A stretch of DNA of 64,000 nt from Streptoverticillium olivoreticuli subsp. olivoreticuli. Lineage in GTDB: Bacteria > Actinomycetota > Actinomycetes > Streptomycetales > Streptomycetaceae. The notes under the pieces are model-generated. The model was not told where the DNA came from. It searched no databases and worked only from the letters and a program-made list of their open reading frames with translations. Below, one piece after another: positions 42,975-51,260 of this stretch; position 1 is the first letter of the stretch, and each line of letters starts with the position of its first letter. The translations under genes and the position numbers were made by a program. The stretch lies in the NCBI RefSeq assembly GCF_003391135.1, contig NZ_CP031455.1, positions 7,901,501 to 7,965,500 on the forward strand, in the 5' to 3' direction.

Positions 42975-44228
42975 GTGAGCCACGCCCCCGTGACCGTCGT
43001 AGGCATCGGCGCCGACGGCTGGCCCGGTCTCCCCCCGGCCTCCCGGGAGGCGCTGTGCGGCGCCGACGTGCTGATCGGTGGCCCCCGCCAGCTGGAACTG
43101 CTGCCCGCGCAGTGCGCGGGGGAGCGCGTCCCCTGGCCCTCGCCGCTGCGCCCCGCCGTGCCGGGACTGCTGGCGGAGCACGCCGGGCGGCGGGTCTGCG
43201 TGCTGGCCAGCGGCGACCCCATGTTCTTCGGCATCGGCCGCACGCTCGTGGACGTCCTCGGCGACGCCGCCCGCCTGCGGGTGCTGCCGCACCCCTCCTC
43301 CGTGTCGTACGCCTGCGCCCGGCTCGGCTGGCCGCTGGACGACACCGAGGTGCTCAGCCTCGTCGGCCGCCCCCTCGCGGCCCTCTCCGCCGCCCTGCAC
43401 CACGGGCGACGGCTGCTGCTCCTCAGCTCCGGCGCGAACACCCCCGCCGAGGTCGCCGGACTGCTGGACGCGCGCGGCTTCGGGCCGAGCAGGATGACCG
43501 TGCTCGAACAGCTCGGCGGCGAGCGCGAGCGCCACGTCGAGGGAACGGCCGCCGGCTGGGAGCGGCCGCCCGGTGACGCCCTCAACGTGATCGCCGTCGA
43601 GTGCCTGCGCGCGCCCGGCGCGCCCCGCCTGCCGCTCACGCCCGGCCTGCCGGACGAAGCCTTCGAGCACGACGGGCAGTTGACGAAGCGCCATGTACGG
43701 GCCGTGACGCTGGCCGCCCTCGCCCCGGCCCCCGGCGAGCTGCTGTGGGACGTGGGCGGCGGTTCCGGCTCCATCGGCATCGAGTGGATGCGCGCCCACC
43801 GCTCGTGCCGGGCCGTCACCGTCGAACGCGACGCCGTACGGGCCGGGCGCATCGCCCGCAACGCCGAGGCGCTGGGCGTGCCCGCGCTGCGCGTCGTCAC
43901 CGGCGCGGCCCCCGCGGCGCTCGCCGGACTGCCCGTGCCCGACGCGGTGTTCATCGGCGGCGGGCTCACCGCGCCCGGCCTGCTCGCCGTCTGCTGGGAC
44001 GCCCTCCCCGAGGGCGGGCGGCTCGTCGCCAACACCGTCACCCTGGAGTCCGAGGCGCAGCTCACCGACTGGTACCGGCGCCACGGCGGCGAGCTGACGC
44101 GCCTCGCCGTCGCCCGCGCCGTCCCCGTCGGCGGCTTCACGGGCTGGCGGCAGGCGATGCCCGTGACGCAGTGGGCGGTGGTCAAGCCGGCGGCCGGAGC
44201 CGACGGCGCAGCACCGGCGCGCCCCTGA
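42975..44228 (+). CDS. cobL: Precorrin-6Y C5,15-methyltransferase (decarboxylating)
   Basis: A 417-residue fusion of CbiE (about 1-200, tetrapyrrole methylase fold with GIGADGWPGL and LASGDPMFFGIG) and CbiT (about 230-400, SAM-binding LLWDVGGGSGSIGIEW). It methylates C5 and C15 and decarboxylates the ring C acetate in corrin synthesis. The GTG at 42975 with AAGG upstream begins directly at the conserved domain; an ATG at 42936 would add 13 residues. cobM follows after 52 bp, so they are probably one operon. The gap to divergent tsaD shows no obvious cobalamin riboswitch. Confidence 0.95.
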   Translation: MSHAPVTVVGIGADGWPGLPPASREALCGADVLIGGPRQLELLPAQCAGERVPWPSPLRPAVPGLLAEHAGRRVCVLASGDPMFFGIGRTLVDVLGDAARLRVLPHPSSVSYACARLGWPLDDTEVLSLVGRPLAALSAALHHGRRLLLLSSGANTPAEVAGLLDARGFGPSRMTVLEQLGGERERHVEGTAAGWERPPGDALNVIAVECLRAPGAPRLPLTPGLPDEAFEHDGQLTKRHVRAVTLAALAPAPGELLWDVGGGSGSIGIEWMRAHRSCRAVTVERDAVRAGRIARNAEALGVPALRVVTGAAPAALAGLPVPDAVFIGGGLTAPGLLAVCWDALPEGGRLVANTVTLESEAQLTDWYRRHGGELTRLAVARAVPVGGFTGWRQAMPVTQWAVVKPAAGADGAAPARP

Positions 44229-44280
44229 CCTGCCCAGGTACGGAAGAACAGCCCACCATCCCGCTAGGAGACCTCCAGCC

Positions 44281-45021
44281 ATGACCGTGTACTTCATCGG
44301 TGCCGGCCCCGGCGCCGCCGACCTGATCACGGTGCGCGGTGCGCGGACGCTCGCCCGCTGCGGCGTCTGCCTCTACGCGGGCAGCCTCGTGCCGCGTGAA
44401 CTCCTCGCCGAGTGCCCGCCCGACGCCCGCCTCGTCGACACGGCGCGGCTGGACCTGGACCAGATCACGGACGAGTTCGTCCGCGCCCACGAGGCCGGTC
44501 ACGACGTGGCCCGGCTGCACTCCGGCGACCCCGCCGTCTTCAGCGCGGTCGCCGAGCAGATGCGGCGCCTGGACGCCGTGGGCATCCCGTACGAGATCGT
44601 GCCCGGCGTGCCCTCCTTCGCGGCGGCCGCCGCCGCGCTCGGCCGCGAGCTGACCGTCCCCACCGTGGGCCAGACCGTGATCCTCACCCGCATCGCCCAG
44701 CAGGCCACCCCCATGCCCCCGGGTGAGGACCTGGCCACGCTCGGCCGCAGCGGCGCCCTGCTCGTCCTGCACCTCGCGACCCGCTACACCGACCGCGTCG
44801 TCTCCGAACTCCTCCCGCACTACGGCGCCGACTGCCCCGCCGCCGTCGTCGCCATGGCCAGCCGCCCCGACGAACTCGTCCTGCGCGGCACGCTCGCCGA
44901 CATCGCCGGACAGGTGAAGGAGGCGGGCGTGGTGCGGACGGCGGTCATCATCGTCGGCCGCACGCTGGCGGCGGAGCAGTTCCCGGACAGCCACCTGTAC
45001 TCCACGGCGCGTGAGCGCTGA
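44281..45021 (+). CDS. cobM: Precorrin-4 C11-methyltransferase
   Basis: A 246-residue tetrapyrrole methylase (CobM/CbiF). It uses SAM to methylate C11 of the corrin precursor. It has the N-terminal VYFIGAGPGAADLITVRGA, the YAGSLVP element diagnostic of CobM, the substrate-binding LHSGDPAVFSAV, and EIVPGVPSFAAAAA. TAGGAG lies upstream of the ATG. It lies downstream of cobL in the same direction. Confidence 0.96.
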   Translation: MTVYFIGAGPGAADLITVRGARTLARCGVCLYAGSLVPRELLAECPPDARLVDTARLDLDQITDEFVRAHEAGHDVARLHSGDPAVFSAVAEQMRRLDAVGIPYEIVPGVPSFAAAAAALGRELTVPTVGQTVILTRIAQQATPMPPGEDLATLGRSGALLVLHLATRYTDRVVSELLPHYGADCPAAVVAMASRPDELVLRGTLADIAGQVKEAGVVRTAVIIVGRTLAAEQFPDSHLYSTARER

Positions 45022-45123
45022 GGCGTGGCCACCCCCGCGTGGAACCCCGCGTGGCATCGGCGCACGGCTCGGGCGGACGCACCAGGTCTAACCTGGAGAT
45101 ATCACCCGGGAGGTGAGGCCGTC

Positions 45124-45822
45124 ATGGCATTTATGCAGATAGTCGACTGCAAGACCCGCAGTTACGACGACATGAATCGGCTCATGGACGAGTGGGTCGA
45201 GGCGACCGAGGGCAAGCGCACCGCCACCCACGCCGTCGTCGGCCGGGACCGCTCCGACAGCGATCACTATGTGGAGATCATAGAGTTCCCCTCGTACGAG
45301 GAGGCGATGAGGAACTCGGATCTCCCGGAGACCAACCGCATCTTCGAGGAGATGGTGGCCCTCTGCGAGGGTGAGCCCGCCTTCACCGACCTCGACGTGG
45401 TCCGCGACGAACAGCTCAACAAGACGACGGCCCGCCGCTTCTTCGAGGACATCGCCGTCGGGGGCGACCTCGGCCTCGTCGACGAGCTGTTCGCCGCCGA
45501 CTACCACGACCACGACATCGGCAAGGAGACGGACACCGCCATCGGGTCCGGCGTCGTCAAGGACGACGTCACCCGCTGGCGCGACGCGTTCGACTTCCAC
45601 TTCGCTCTCCACGGCCAACTCGCCGAAGGCGACGAGGTGGTGACGCGATGGACGTGGCGGGGCACGCACACGGGGGAGTTCATGGGCGTCGCACCGACCG
45701 ACCGGGACGTGGAGATGACGGGCGTCACGGTCTTCCGCTTCCGCGCCGGCCGGATCCAGGAAGGCTGGTGGACGTACGACCTGCTGCGCCTGGCCCGGCA
45801 GTTGGGCGCGGTGCGGATGTAG
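45124..45822 (+). CDS. SnoaL-like ester cyclase-family protein with N-terminal dimeric barrel
   Basis: A 232-residue two-part protein. Residues 1-90 resemble a ferredoxin-like dimeric alpha/beta barrel (HYVEIIEFPSYEEAM). Residues about 100-230 are a SnoaL/NTF2-like domain (FFEDIAVGGDLGLVDELFA, HDHDIG, VTRWTWRGTHTGEFMGVAPT, VFRFRAGRIQEGWW). The SnoaL domain includes polyketide cyclases but also many proteins of unknown role; the His/Asp pattern is conserved. GGAGG is upstream of the ATG at 45124; the frame is open back to 45025 without a ribosome site. It is placed among cobalamin genes but has no evident link to them. Confidence 0.8.
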   Translation: MAFMQIVDCKTRSYDDMNRLMDEWVEATEGKRTATHAVVGRDRSDSDHYVEIIEFPSYEEAMRNSDLPETNRIFEEMVALCEGEPAFTDLDVVRDEQLNKTTARRFFEDIAVGGDLGLVDELFAADYHDHDIGKETDTAIGSGVVKDDVTRWRDAFDFHFALHGQLAEGDEVVTRWTWRGTHTGEFMGVAPTDRDVEMTGVTVFRFRAGRIQEGWWTYDLLRLARQLGAVRM

Positions 45823-45841
45823 TTCCGGGGAGGGGCGTTCG

Positions 45842-46987
45842 TCAACCGGCCCCGGGGCCGAGAGGTTCCGCCCGCCCCACTATCGTTCCCGCGCGGTCGA
45901 TGCAGATGACGTCGACCGCGACCGGCGCACCCCGCAGCACCGCGAGAGCCTCGTCGCGCGCGGCGACCGCGACCAGATCACCCAGCGGAACGCCGCGCGC
46001 GGCGCACCGCTGGAGCGCGTCCAGGCCCGTGTTCGCGGCGGCGACCGCCGCCGCGAGGCCGGCATCGGCCCCGCCCCGCCGGGCCAGCTCCGCCAGGAAC
46101 CCCTTGTCGACCTGCGAGCGCGCCGAATGCAGATCCAGATGCCCCGCCGCCAGCTTGGACAGCTTCGCGAAACCGCCCGCCACCGTCAGCCGGTCCACCG
46201 GGTGCCGGCGGATGTACTTCAGCACCGCGCCCGCGAAGTCGCCCATGTCCAGCAGGGCGTCCTCCGGCAGGCCGTGCACGGCCACCGCGACCTTCTCCGA
46301 CGTGGAACCCGTACAGCCCGCCACGTGCGTACGGCCCGCCGCGCGCGCCACGTCCACACCGCGCCGGATGCTGTCGATCCAGGCGGAACAGGAATACGGC
46401 ACGACGATGCCCGTGGTGCCCAGGATGGACAGCCCGCCCAGGATGCCGAGCCTGGGGTTCCAGGTGGAGCGGGCGATCTCCTCGCCGTGGTCCACGGAGA
46501 TCTCCACCTCGACGTCGCCCGTGCCGCCGTGCCGCGCCGCGACCTCGGCGACGTGGTCGCGCATCAGCTGCCGGGGCACGGGGTTCACGGCGGGTTCGCC
46601 GACGGGCAGCGGCAGCCCGGGGCGGGTCACGGTCCCCACGCCGGGACCGGCGCGGAAGACCACCCCGGAACCGGGCGGCAGTACGCGTACGGTCGAGCGG
46701 ATCAGCGCGCCGTGCGTCACGTCCGGGTCGTCCCCGGCGTCCTTGACGACCGCGGCCATGGCCCGGCCCCCGCCCAGTTCCTCGGCGGCGAGCGCGAAGG
46801 CGGGCGTCTGCCCCTTGGGCAGCGTGATCGTCACCGGGTCGGGGAAGTCGCCGGTGAGCAGCGCGGTGTAGGCGGCGGTCGTCGCGGCCGTCGCGCAGGC
46901 ACCCGTCGTCCAGCCGTGCCGCAGCCCGGTGTGGGCGAGTTGCGCGGTACGCCCGCCCTTGGGCTGCGCGGCCTCGGTCTCAGTCAC
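45842..46987 (-). CDS. cbiD: Cobalt-precorrin-5B C1-methyltransferase
   Basis: A 381-residue CbiD. The N-terminal LRHGWTTGACATAATTAA is the family signature, followed by KDAGDDPDVTHG, LGILGGLSILGTTGIVVPYSCSAWIDSI and HVAGCTGSTSE. It methylates C1 in the corrin ring, replacing CobF of the classical aerobic route. The GTG at 46987 has GGAGG 5 nt upstream; longer reading to 47047 is unsupported. The gene is convergent with the SnoaL-like gene and divergent from cobK across 80 bp, which should hold both promoters. Confidence 0.95.
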   Translation of the reverse strand: MTETEAAQPKGGRTAQLAHTGLRHGWTTGACATAATTAAYTALLTGDFPDPVTITLPKGQTPAFALAAEELGGGRAMAAVVKDAGDDPDVTHGALIRSTVRVLPPGSGVVFRAGPGVGTVTRPGLPLPVGEPAVNPVPRQLMRDHVAEVAARHGGTGDVEVEISVDHGEEIARSTWNPRLGILGGLSILGTTGIVVPYSCSAWIDSIRRGVDVARAAGRTHVAGCTGSTSEKVAVAVHGLPEDALLDMGDFAGAVLKYIRRHPVDRLTVAGGFAKLSKLAAGHLDLHSARSQVDKGFLAELARRGGADAGLAAAVAAANTGLDALQRCAARGVPLGDLVAVAARDEALAVLRGAPVAVDVICIDRAGTIVGRAEPLGPGAG

Positions 46988-47067
46988 GGTGGCCTCCGGC
47001 CGTAGAGTGGGCCCCGACCCATGAACGCCCGGCAGCAGCACGGGCACAGCGAACGGAAGGGCCCGCG

Positions 47068-47838
47068 GTGAGCGCCGAGCGCCACGTCCTGATCCTGGGC
47101 GGCACGACCGAGGCGCGCCGCCTGGCCGCCGAGCTGGCGGCGGACCCGGCCCTGCGCGTCACCAGCTCCCTCGCGGGGCGCGTCGCCGAGCCCCGGCTGC
47201 CCGCGGGGGAGGTGCGCATCGGGGGGTTCGGAGGGCCCGGCGGCCTGGCCCGCTGGCTGCGCGAGCAGCAGGTGGACGCGCTCATCGACGCCACCCATCC
47301 TTTCGCCGGCACGATCAGTTTCAACGCGGCGGAGGCGGCCGCCTCCGCCCGTGTCCCGCTGCTCGCCCTGCGCCGCCCGGGGTGGGTCGCGGGCCCGGGG
47401 GACCGCTGGACTTCCGTGGCGTCGCTGGACGAGGCGGCGCGGGCGCTGCCCGCGCTGGGGGAACGGGTGTTCCTGACCACGGGCCGGATGGGGCTGGCCG
47501 CCTTCGCGCATCTTGAGGATATGTGGTTCCTCGTACGCTCCGTGGACGCCCCCGAGCCGCCGGTGCCCGCGCGGATGGAGACGCTGCTGGACCGTGGCCC
47601 CTTCACGCTCGACGGCGAGCGCTTGCTGCTGCGTCGGCACCGCATTGACGTCGTCGTGACGAAGGACTCCGGCGGGGCGGCGACTTCGGCGAAGCTTGTC
47701 GCCGCGCGGGAGGCGGGGGTTCCGGTGGTGGTGGTGCGGCGGCCTTGTGTGCCTCGCGATGTGCGTGAGGTCGCTGATCCGGGTGCGGCCGCGTCGTGGC
47801 TGAGGGAGATTCTTCCCCAGCCCCGCCCCTTCCCGTAA
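47068..47838 (+). CDS. cobK: Precorrin-6A reductase
   Basis: A 256-residue CobK/CbiJ. It has the NADPH-binding start VLILGGTTEARRLAAEL, a central DATHPFAGTISFNAAEAA and VFLTTGRMG, and the C-terminal VVVTKDSGGAATSAKL. It reduces the C18-C19 double bond of precorrin-6A, giving the substrate of CobL, so cobK, cobL, cobM and cbiD here carry out neighbouring steps. It has a GTG start with GGAAGG upstream. It is the last clear chromosomal gene before the element. Confidence 0.95.
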   Translation: MSAERHVLILGGTTEARRLAAELAADPALRVTSSLAGRVAEPRLPAGEVRIGGFGGPGGLARWLREQQVDALIDATHPFAGTISFNAAEAAASARVPLLALRRPGWVAGPGDRWTSVASLDEAARALPALGERVFLTTGRMGLAAFAHLEDMWFLVRSVDAPEPPVPARMETLLDRGPFTLDGERLLLRRHRIDVVVTKDSGGAATSAKLVAAREAGVPVVVVRRPCVPRDVREVADPGAAASWLREILPQPRPFP

Positions 47839-48180
47839 CCGGGGCGGGTGCCCCGGACCCCCGGCCGTGGGTCCGTTGCCGCCTGCGGCGGGAGCGGCCT
47901 GCGGCCGCGTCCTCAAACGCCGGACGGGCTGAATTGTGTGGACCTAGCCGCGAATTCAGCCCGTCCGGCGTTTGAGGACAGCGCGCGGAGCGTGCTTCGG
48001 GGTCTGGGGCGGAGCCCCAGTTACGGGAAGCCCCGATGCTCGTAAGTAGGTGTTCTGGAGCCTAGTGCCTGGTCAGGGCATGCGGAAGCCCTCACCAGCC
48101 GTGGAGTAGCCCGATGGTCCGAATGCTCATGTTTCACTCAAATAGGATCGGTCGCGGCGAGATGTGCGCTGTCATGAACC
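47839..48180. other. Intergenic junction between core genes and the integrated element
   Basis: A 342-bp stretch with the inverted repeat 47910-47978 and a short CTGGGG...CCCCAG hairpin (about 48008-48024). Codon composition of the flanking genes changes here. No tRNA end or clear attachment repeat was seen. Confidence 0.5.
47910..47978. repeat. 26-bp perfect inverted repeat of common Streptomyces type
   Basis: Arms 47910-47935 and 47953-47978 pair perfectly around a 17-nt loop. The arm contains CGCCGGACGGGCTGAATT, a palindromic intergenic sequence I recall from many Streptomyces genomes. It is about 70 bp past cobK and probably acts as a terminator. Confidence 0.8.
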
Positions 48181-49320
48181 ATGAGCATCCGTACACGGCG
48201 CCGTCGCGCGCTGGTGGTGACGTTGATAGTCGGCGGTGGCTTGCTGCTGGCTGCCTCGGCTGTCTGGTGGGGTGGACCGGTATGGCGGGTACTCGTACCG
48301 ATGGCGCGGCCCGGGTGGTCCGGCCTTAAACCGGATGTCAAGGCTTCGACTGAGGCACAGTCCCGGTCGGCCGTCATGCAGGCTATGTCGACTTTCATTC
48401 AAGCCATAGGAGGTTTGGGCGCAGGCTTACTCTTGATCTACGCGGCCCTCAACTACCGCTTGAACCGTCGAGGACAGGAGACAGACCGGTTCGTCAAAGC
48501 TCTCGAACGACTCGGTTCCGGCCAGCGGTACGTACGCATCGGCGGAGTCCTGGCCATGGAACAGATCGTTGAGGATGCCCCGGGGCATGCCTCCCACGCT
48601 GCCCGGGTCCTCAACGACTTCATCCGTGACTGCGCCCCTCGTAGACCCGAGTCGGAGCCCATCACTCGTCAGCGTGTCACCGAAGCACGCCGCGCGGCAC
48701 GCCATCGCCCCGCTTCCCGAGTGGAAATCAAACCGGCGCTTCCCCGAGAGCTTGACGCCGATGTGCAACGGGCTCTCACCCTGCTCACTCGCCCTTCCTT
48801 TCGCTGCCACGTTGATGCAAACGAATTCATCGACCTCGTCGATTTTCACCTCACTGGTGCCCAACTTGCTGGAGCGAATCTCATCGGCGCCCAACTCGTC
48901 AGGGCTGACCTCACCGGCGCCCGACTCGACGAAGCGAACCTCGCTGGCGCCTGGCTCGGCGGGGCGAACCTCACTGGCGCTCTGCTCCTTCGGGCGAACC
49001 TCACCGGCGCCCGACTCGACGAAGCGAACCTCGCTGGCGCTCTGCTCCTTCGGGCGGATCTCACCGGCGCTCATCTCGACAGGGTGAACCTCACCGGCGC
49101 CGTGCTTCACTCGGCCAACTTGCGATCAGCGCAGGGGCTGACGGTTACGCAAGTAATGCGTGCAGATCTAACAACGACCACCCAACTGCCCCCTGCCATA
49201 GCAGCCGATCCGCGTGTCATCGCAAGGATCAAGGAATCCGAAGAGCTCGACAGGCCCCAGCTTGGTCTTGCTGCTCAGCAGAAAGCCCCGCCCGGCACGT
49301 GGCCGGACAGGGCCGGGTAG
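48181..49320 (+). CDS. Membrane-anchored pentapeptide-repeat protein
   Basis: A 379-residue protein. There are two N-terminal transmembrane helices (about 10-30 and 66-90), then a conserved RFVKALERLGS...RIGGVLAMEQI segment common in actinobacterial pentapeptide-repeat proteins. About 20 pentapeptide repeats of the A(D/N)LxG type follow at 222-320 (such as ADLTGARLDEANLAGA). These fold into a right-handed beta-helix; in other proteins the helix mimics DNA or serves as a scaffold. The start has only a weak ribosome site. Third-position bias is visibly weaker than in the cob genes, marking the beginning of the element. The function is unknown. Confidence 0.85.
   Translation: MSIRTRRRRALVVTLIVGGGLLLAASAVWWGGPVWRVLVPMARPGWSGLKPDVKASTEAQSRSAVMQAMSTFIQAIGGLGAGLLLIYAALNYRLNRRGQETDRFVKALERLGSGQRYVRIGGVLAMEQIVEDAPGHASHAARVLNDFIRDCAPRRPESEPITRQRVTEARRAARHRPASRVEIKPALPRELDADVQRALTLLTRPSFRCHVDANEFIDLVDFHLTGAQLAGANLIGAQLVRADLTGARLDEANLAGAWLGGANLTGALLLRANLTGARLDEANLAGALLLRADLTGAHLDRVNLTGAVLHSANLRSAQGLTVTQVMRADLTTTTQLPPAIAADPRVIARIKESEELDRPQLGLAAQQKAPPGTWPDRAG
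48908..49040 (+). repeat. 43-bp direct repeat inside the pentapeptide region
   Basis: A 43-bp stretch at 48908-48950 recurs exactly at 48998-49040, a 90-bp (six-pentapeptide) offset. It shows recent duplication of repeats and a site where the array can expand or shrink. Confidence 0.85.
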
Positions 49321-49329
49321 CAGCCTGGA

Positions 49330-49764
49330 TCAGCCGCAGAACGACTCTTCAACGGCACTGACGATGCGGGCCGCTTGGTCGTCGCTCAAGCTCGGCACCG
49401 TTCCGCCCTGGTAGCGCTGCTTTGCGTTGCTGCGCACTGTGTCCGGGTCCTTGTGCTGCTTGAGGTCTGCGCACACGTCCCGGGCACGGCTCACGGCGCG
49501 GCTCTCCTTGACGACCAAGCCTGGGTCGACGTCCCGCAGTGCGGCTATGAGTTTGGCCGTCTGCGCAGTGTCGGGCGAGGGGACGCCGGAACTCGGTCTC
49601 GGCGCGGCTGTGGTCGGCTGCTTTGCGGGCTTGGCGGGCGCTGTGGCGGACGGTTTGGCTTCGGCCTCGGCATTGTCCTTGTCGTCCTCGAACAGCGACA
49701 GGATTCCCCCGAGTACGAGCACGCCCGCACCGACCGTGATCCATGTACGGGTCTTCTTCTGCAC
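49330..49764 (-). CDS. Small exported or anchored protein, DUF732-like
   Basis: A 144-residue protein with one N-terminal membrane helix (TWITVGAGVLVLGGILSLF) and a low-complexity Ala/Pro/Lys/Thr linker. A C-terminal helical domain with two Cys follows (ARDVCADLKQH and VEESFCG). The spacing of these cysteines and the order of helices resemble DUF732 proteins of actinobacteria, which are extracytoplasmic. The GTG start follows AAGGAGG. It is convergent with the pentapeptide gene, stop to stop within 10 bp. The function is unknown. Confidence 0.7.
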   Translation of the reverse strand: MQKKTRTWITVGAGVLVLGGILSLFEDDKDNAEAEAKPSATAPAKPAKQPTTAAPRPSSGVPSPDTAQTAKLIAALRDVDPGLVVKESRAVSRARDVCADLKQHKDPDTVRSNAKQRYQGGTVPSLSDDQAARIVSAVEESFCG

Positions 49765-49864
49765 TGTGGCCCCTCCTTACCGGCAACTGCAAGATCACTC
49801 GTGCTTATCACGCATCGGCACCGTAGACGTGGGATAGATCGATATCCGCCACGGGGCAGCGGAA

Positions 49865-49896
49865 AGCCCCGCCCGGCACGATGGCCGAACGGGGCT
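49865..49896 (-). terminator. Terminator after the 50.1-kb gene pair
   Basis: AGCCCCG (49865) pairs with CGGGGCT (49896) around an inner partial stem, about 20 bp downstream of the minus-strand stop at 49915. Confidence 0.6.
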
Positions 49897-49914
49897 GGTT
49901 CCGTCTTGAGGGCT

Positions 49915-50112
49915 CTACCGGATCACGTCGTCCGGGGTCGGTCCGGCGCCCAGCTTCGGGGCGCACACGGGGCAGGCGTACAGGGTTCTTCCAGAGCTGC
50001 TGGTGCCCTGTATCCATCGGATGGCGACGGGGGCGCGGGTGACCGTCTTGCACTCGGTGCAAGGTTCCACGTGGGCAGTCGGCACGACAGGGAACCGCTC
50101 GTCCAGAGTCAT
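49915..50112 (-). CDS. Small zinc-finger-like protein
   Basis: A 65-residue protein with CTECKTVTRAP near residue 17 and CPVC near 50, a four-Cys pattern that suggests one structural zinc. The ATG at 50112 overlaps the stop of the upstream gene (ATGA). Similar tiny zinc-ribbon proteins occur four times within 2.4 kb here. No family is named. Confidence 0.65.
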   Translation of the reverse strand: MTLDERFPVVPTAHVEPCTECKTVTRAPVAIRWIQGTSSSGRTLYACPVCAPKLGAGPTPDDVIR

Positions 50113-50462
50113 GCGGACACCCCCGCGGTGGTGAACGAGGACGCCGGGAACGGGGCTCCGGGGTAGCTGTACGGGTAGTCCTCGCCGAGCGTGGCGAGGA
50201 AGAGAGCTCGTCGCCGTTCTTGGATCACGCGGAGTTCTAGGGTGTCCTCGGCTTGGCGCCGGAACAGCTCGGCCGCTTCTTCCTTGCTCGGGCTCCGCCA
50301 CGGGGACAACCACGGGCTGACGGGGGCGGGCTCGGGGGTCGGCACGGGCACATGGGCGGGGTCCGCTGCGTGGCGTCCGTGGGCGGGCTTGAGCAGGCGG
50401 AACAGCAGCACCGCAACGGGTGCCAGCACCGCCACCAGGGCGAGGGCGATAACATCGCGCAT
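50109..50462 (-). CDS. Small membrane-anchored protein
   Basis: A 117-residue protein. The N-terminal helix (DVIALALVAVLAPVAVLLF) should anchor it, followed by a Pro/His-rich linker and a C-terminal charged helix (KEEAAELFRRQAEDTLELR). AAGGAG lies 12 nt upstream of the ATG. It is coupled to the downstream 65-residue zinc protein and divergent from the mini-GntR regulator, whose operator lies between them. The function is unknown. Confidence 0.65.
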   Translation of the reverse strand: MRDVIALALVAVLAPVAVLLFRLLKPAHGRHAADPAHVPVPTPEPAPVSPWLSPWRSPSKEEAAELFRRQAEDTLELRVIQERRRALFLATLGEDYPYSYPGAPFPASSFTTAGVSA

Positions 50463-50553
50463 AAGTCGTTCAGCTCCTTCGAAGCTGTCTCGGCGAGCCC
50501 CGGCGGACCGGTCCTAAGCGGTCTTCCGGGGCGTTTTCGTGTTCGACGATAGC

Positions 50554-50587
50554 CCTTTACGTCAAGACACGTAAAGGCTCGTAAAGG
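50554..50587. promoter_or_regulatory. Operator-like inverted repeat in divergent promoter region
   Basis: CCTTTACGT and ACGTAAAGG form a perfect 9-bp inverted repeat with a 6-nt spacer (50554-50577). A third half-site CGTAAAGG follows at 50580-50587. It lies between the mini-GntR gene and the divergent membrane-protein gene, so it is the likely binding site of that regulator. Confidence 0.75.
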
Positions 50588-50646
50588 AACGTCAACGAAC
50601 GTGGCCGTAAGTGTGCTGTCGTTGTCCTCGCGCTAGCGTCGTCGGC

Positions 50647-50922
50647 ATGGACTACAGCCCCGACGCGAAGATCATTCGCGATGCGCCCGAGCCCCCGTTT
50701 GAACAGCTCGCGGGCATCCTGCGGGCGCGCATCGCCCGCGGGGACTGGAAGCCCCGTCGTCCGATCCCTGCCGAGTCCCGGTTGGGCGAGGAGTACGAAC
50801 TTTCGCGGCCGACCGTCCGCCGTGCGATCGCTGTCCTGGTGGCCGATGACGTGCTGTTCGTCGTCCCGCAGCGAGGTACATACGTCCAGGGCAGCGAGCC
50901 CGCCGGCGAGGGCGCGTCGTAG
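50647..50922 (+). CDS. Mini-GntR transcriptional regulator
   Basis: A 91-residue protein that is little more than a GntR winged helix: FEQLAGILRARIARGDW, IPAESRLGEEYELSRPTVRRAI and the wing (FVVPQRGTYV). There is no effector domain. Short GntR proteins of this kind (KorSA-like) control copy number or transfer in Streptomyces integrative elements and plasmids. The ATG at 50647 starts at the domain; upstream reading to 50611 covers the promoter. It probably binds the inverted repeat 60-95 bp upstream and controls itself and the divergent genes. Confidence 0.88.
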   Translation: MDYSPDAKIIRDAPEPPFEQLAGILRARIARGDWKPRRPIPAESRLGEEYELSRPTVRRAIAVLVADDVLFVVPQRGTYVQGSEPAGEGAS

Positions 50923-50997
50923 CCTCCGGCCGCGAGTGTTACCGGAGCCGTGACGGGCGCGCGGTGGCGTCTGCCGAAGCGGCATACGATCATCGGC

Positions 50998-51047
50998 GGG
51001 CCCCGGTCTGGTGCCGGTGGAGTCGGCAATGGGAAAGACCGGGGCCC
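50998..51047. terminator. Double-stem hairpin
   Basis: A perfect 12-bp outer stem (50998-51009 with 51036-51047) encloses a 5-bp inner stem TGCCG/CGGCA. It lies 75 bp past the mini-GntR stop. Confidence 0.7.
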
Positions 51048-51059
51048 AATCAGCGCAGA

Positions 51060-51100
51060 GCCCCGCCCGCACGCCTCGGAGGGAAGCGCACGGGCGGGGC
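51060..51100. terminator. Second GC-rich hairpin
   Basis: GCCCCGCCCG (51060-51069) pairs with CGGGCGGGGC (51091-51100). It lies 12 bp after the previous hairpin; the pair may insulate the two flanking units. Confidence 0.6.
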
Positions 51101-51260
51101 CCAGAGGTGGCACCCTCACCTGCGAAGCGGCACCCCAGTGAAGGGGCGGACCGGGGCGAGAGCTCAAGCGCGTCTGCTTGGTCCGGGCACGTCTGCCCAC
51201 GCTCAAGGCTTGTCCGGTCGGGGGTGCCACCAGATCGGGGTTACATCGGAGGGGACTCCG

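Larger units (their letters stand above)
50923..51260. other. Gene-free stretch with two strong hairpins
   Basis: 338 bp without a supported gene. It holds hairpins at 50998-51047 and 51060-51100. The remainder, to 51260, shows no ribosome site followed by a protein-like frame on either strand. Confidence 0.5.

Noticed and set aside
47839..48180. tRNA gene or tRNA-end attachment site at the element boundary
   Set aside because: No cloverleaf or TTC-loop sequence was found on either strand.
48838..49140. Short regularly spaced repeats resembling a CRISPR array
   Set aside because: They are in frame, about 15 bp in period, and encode pentapeptide repeats; no spacer structure or cas genes.
50557..51072. 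171-residue minus-strand ORF opposite the mini-GntR gene
   Set aside because: No ribosome site or domain, and it runs through the operator and a hairpin.
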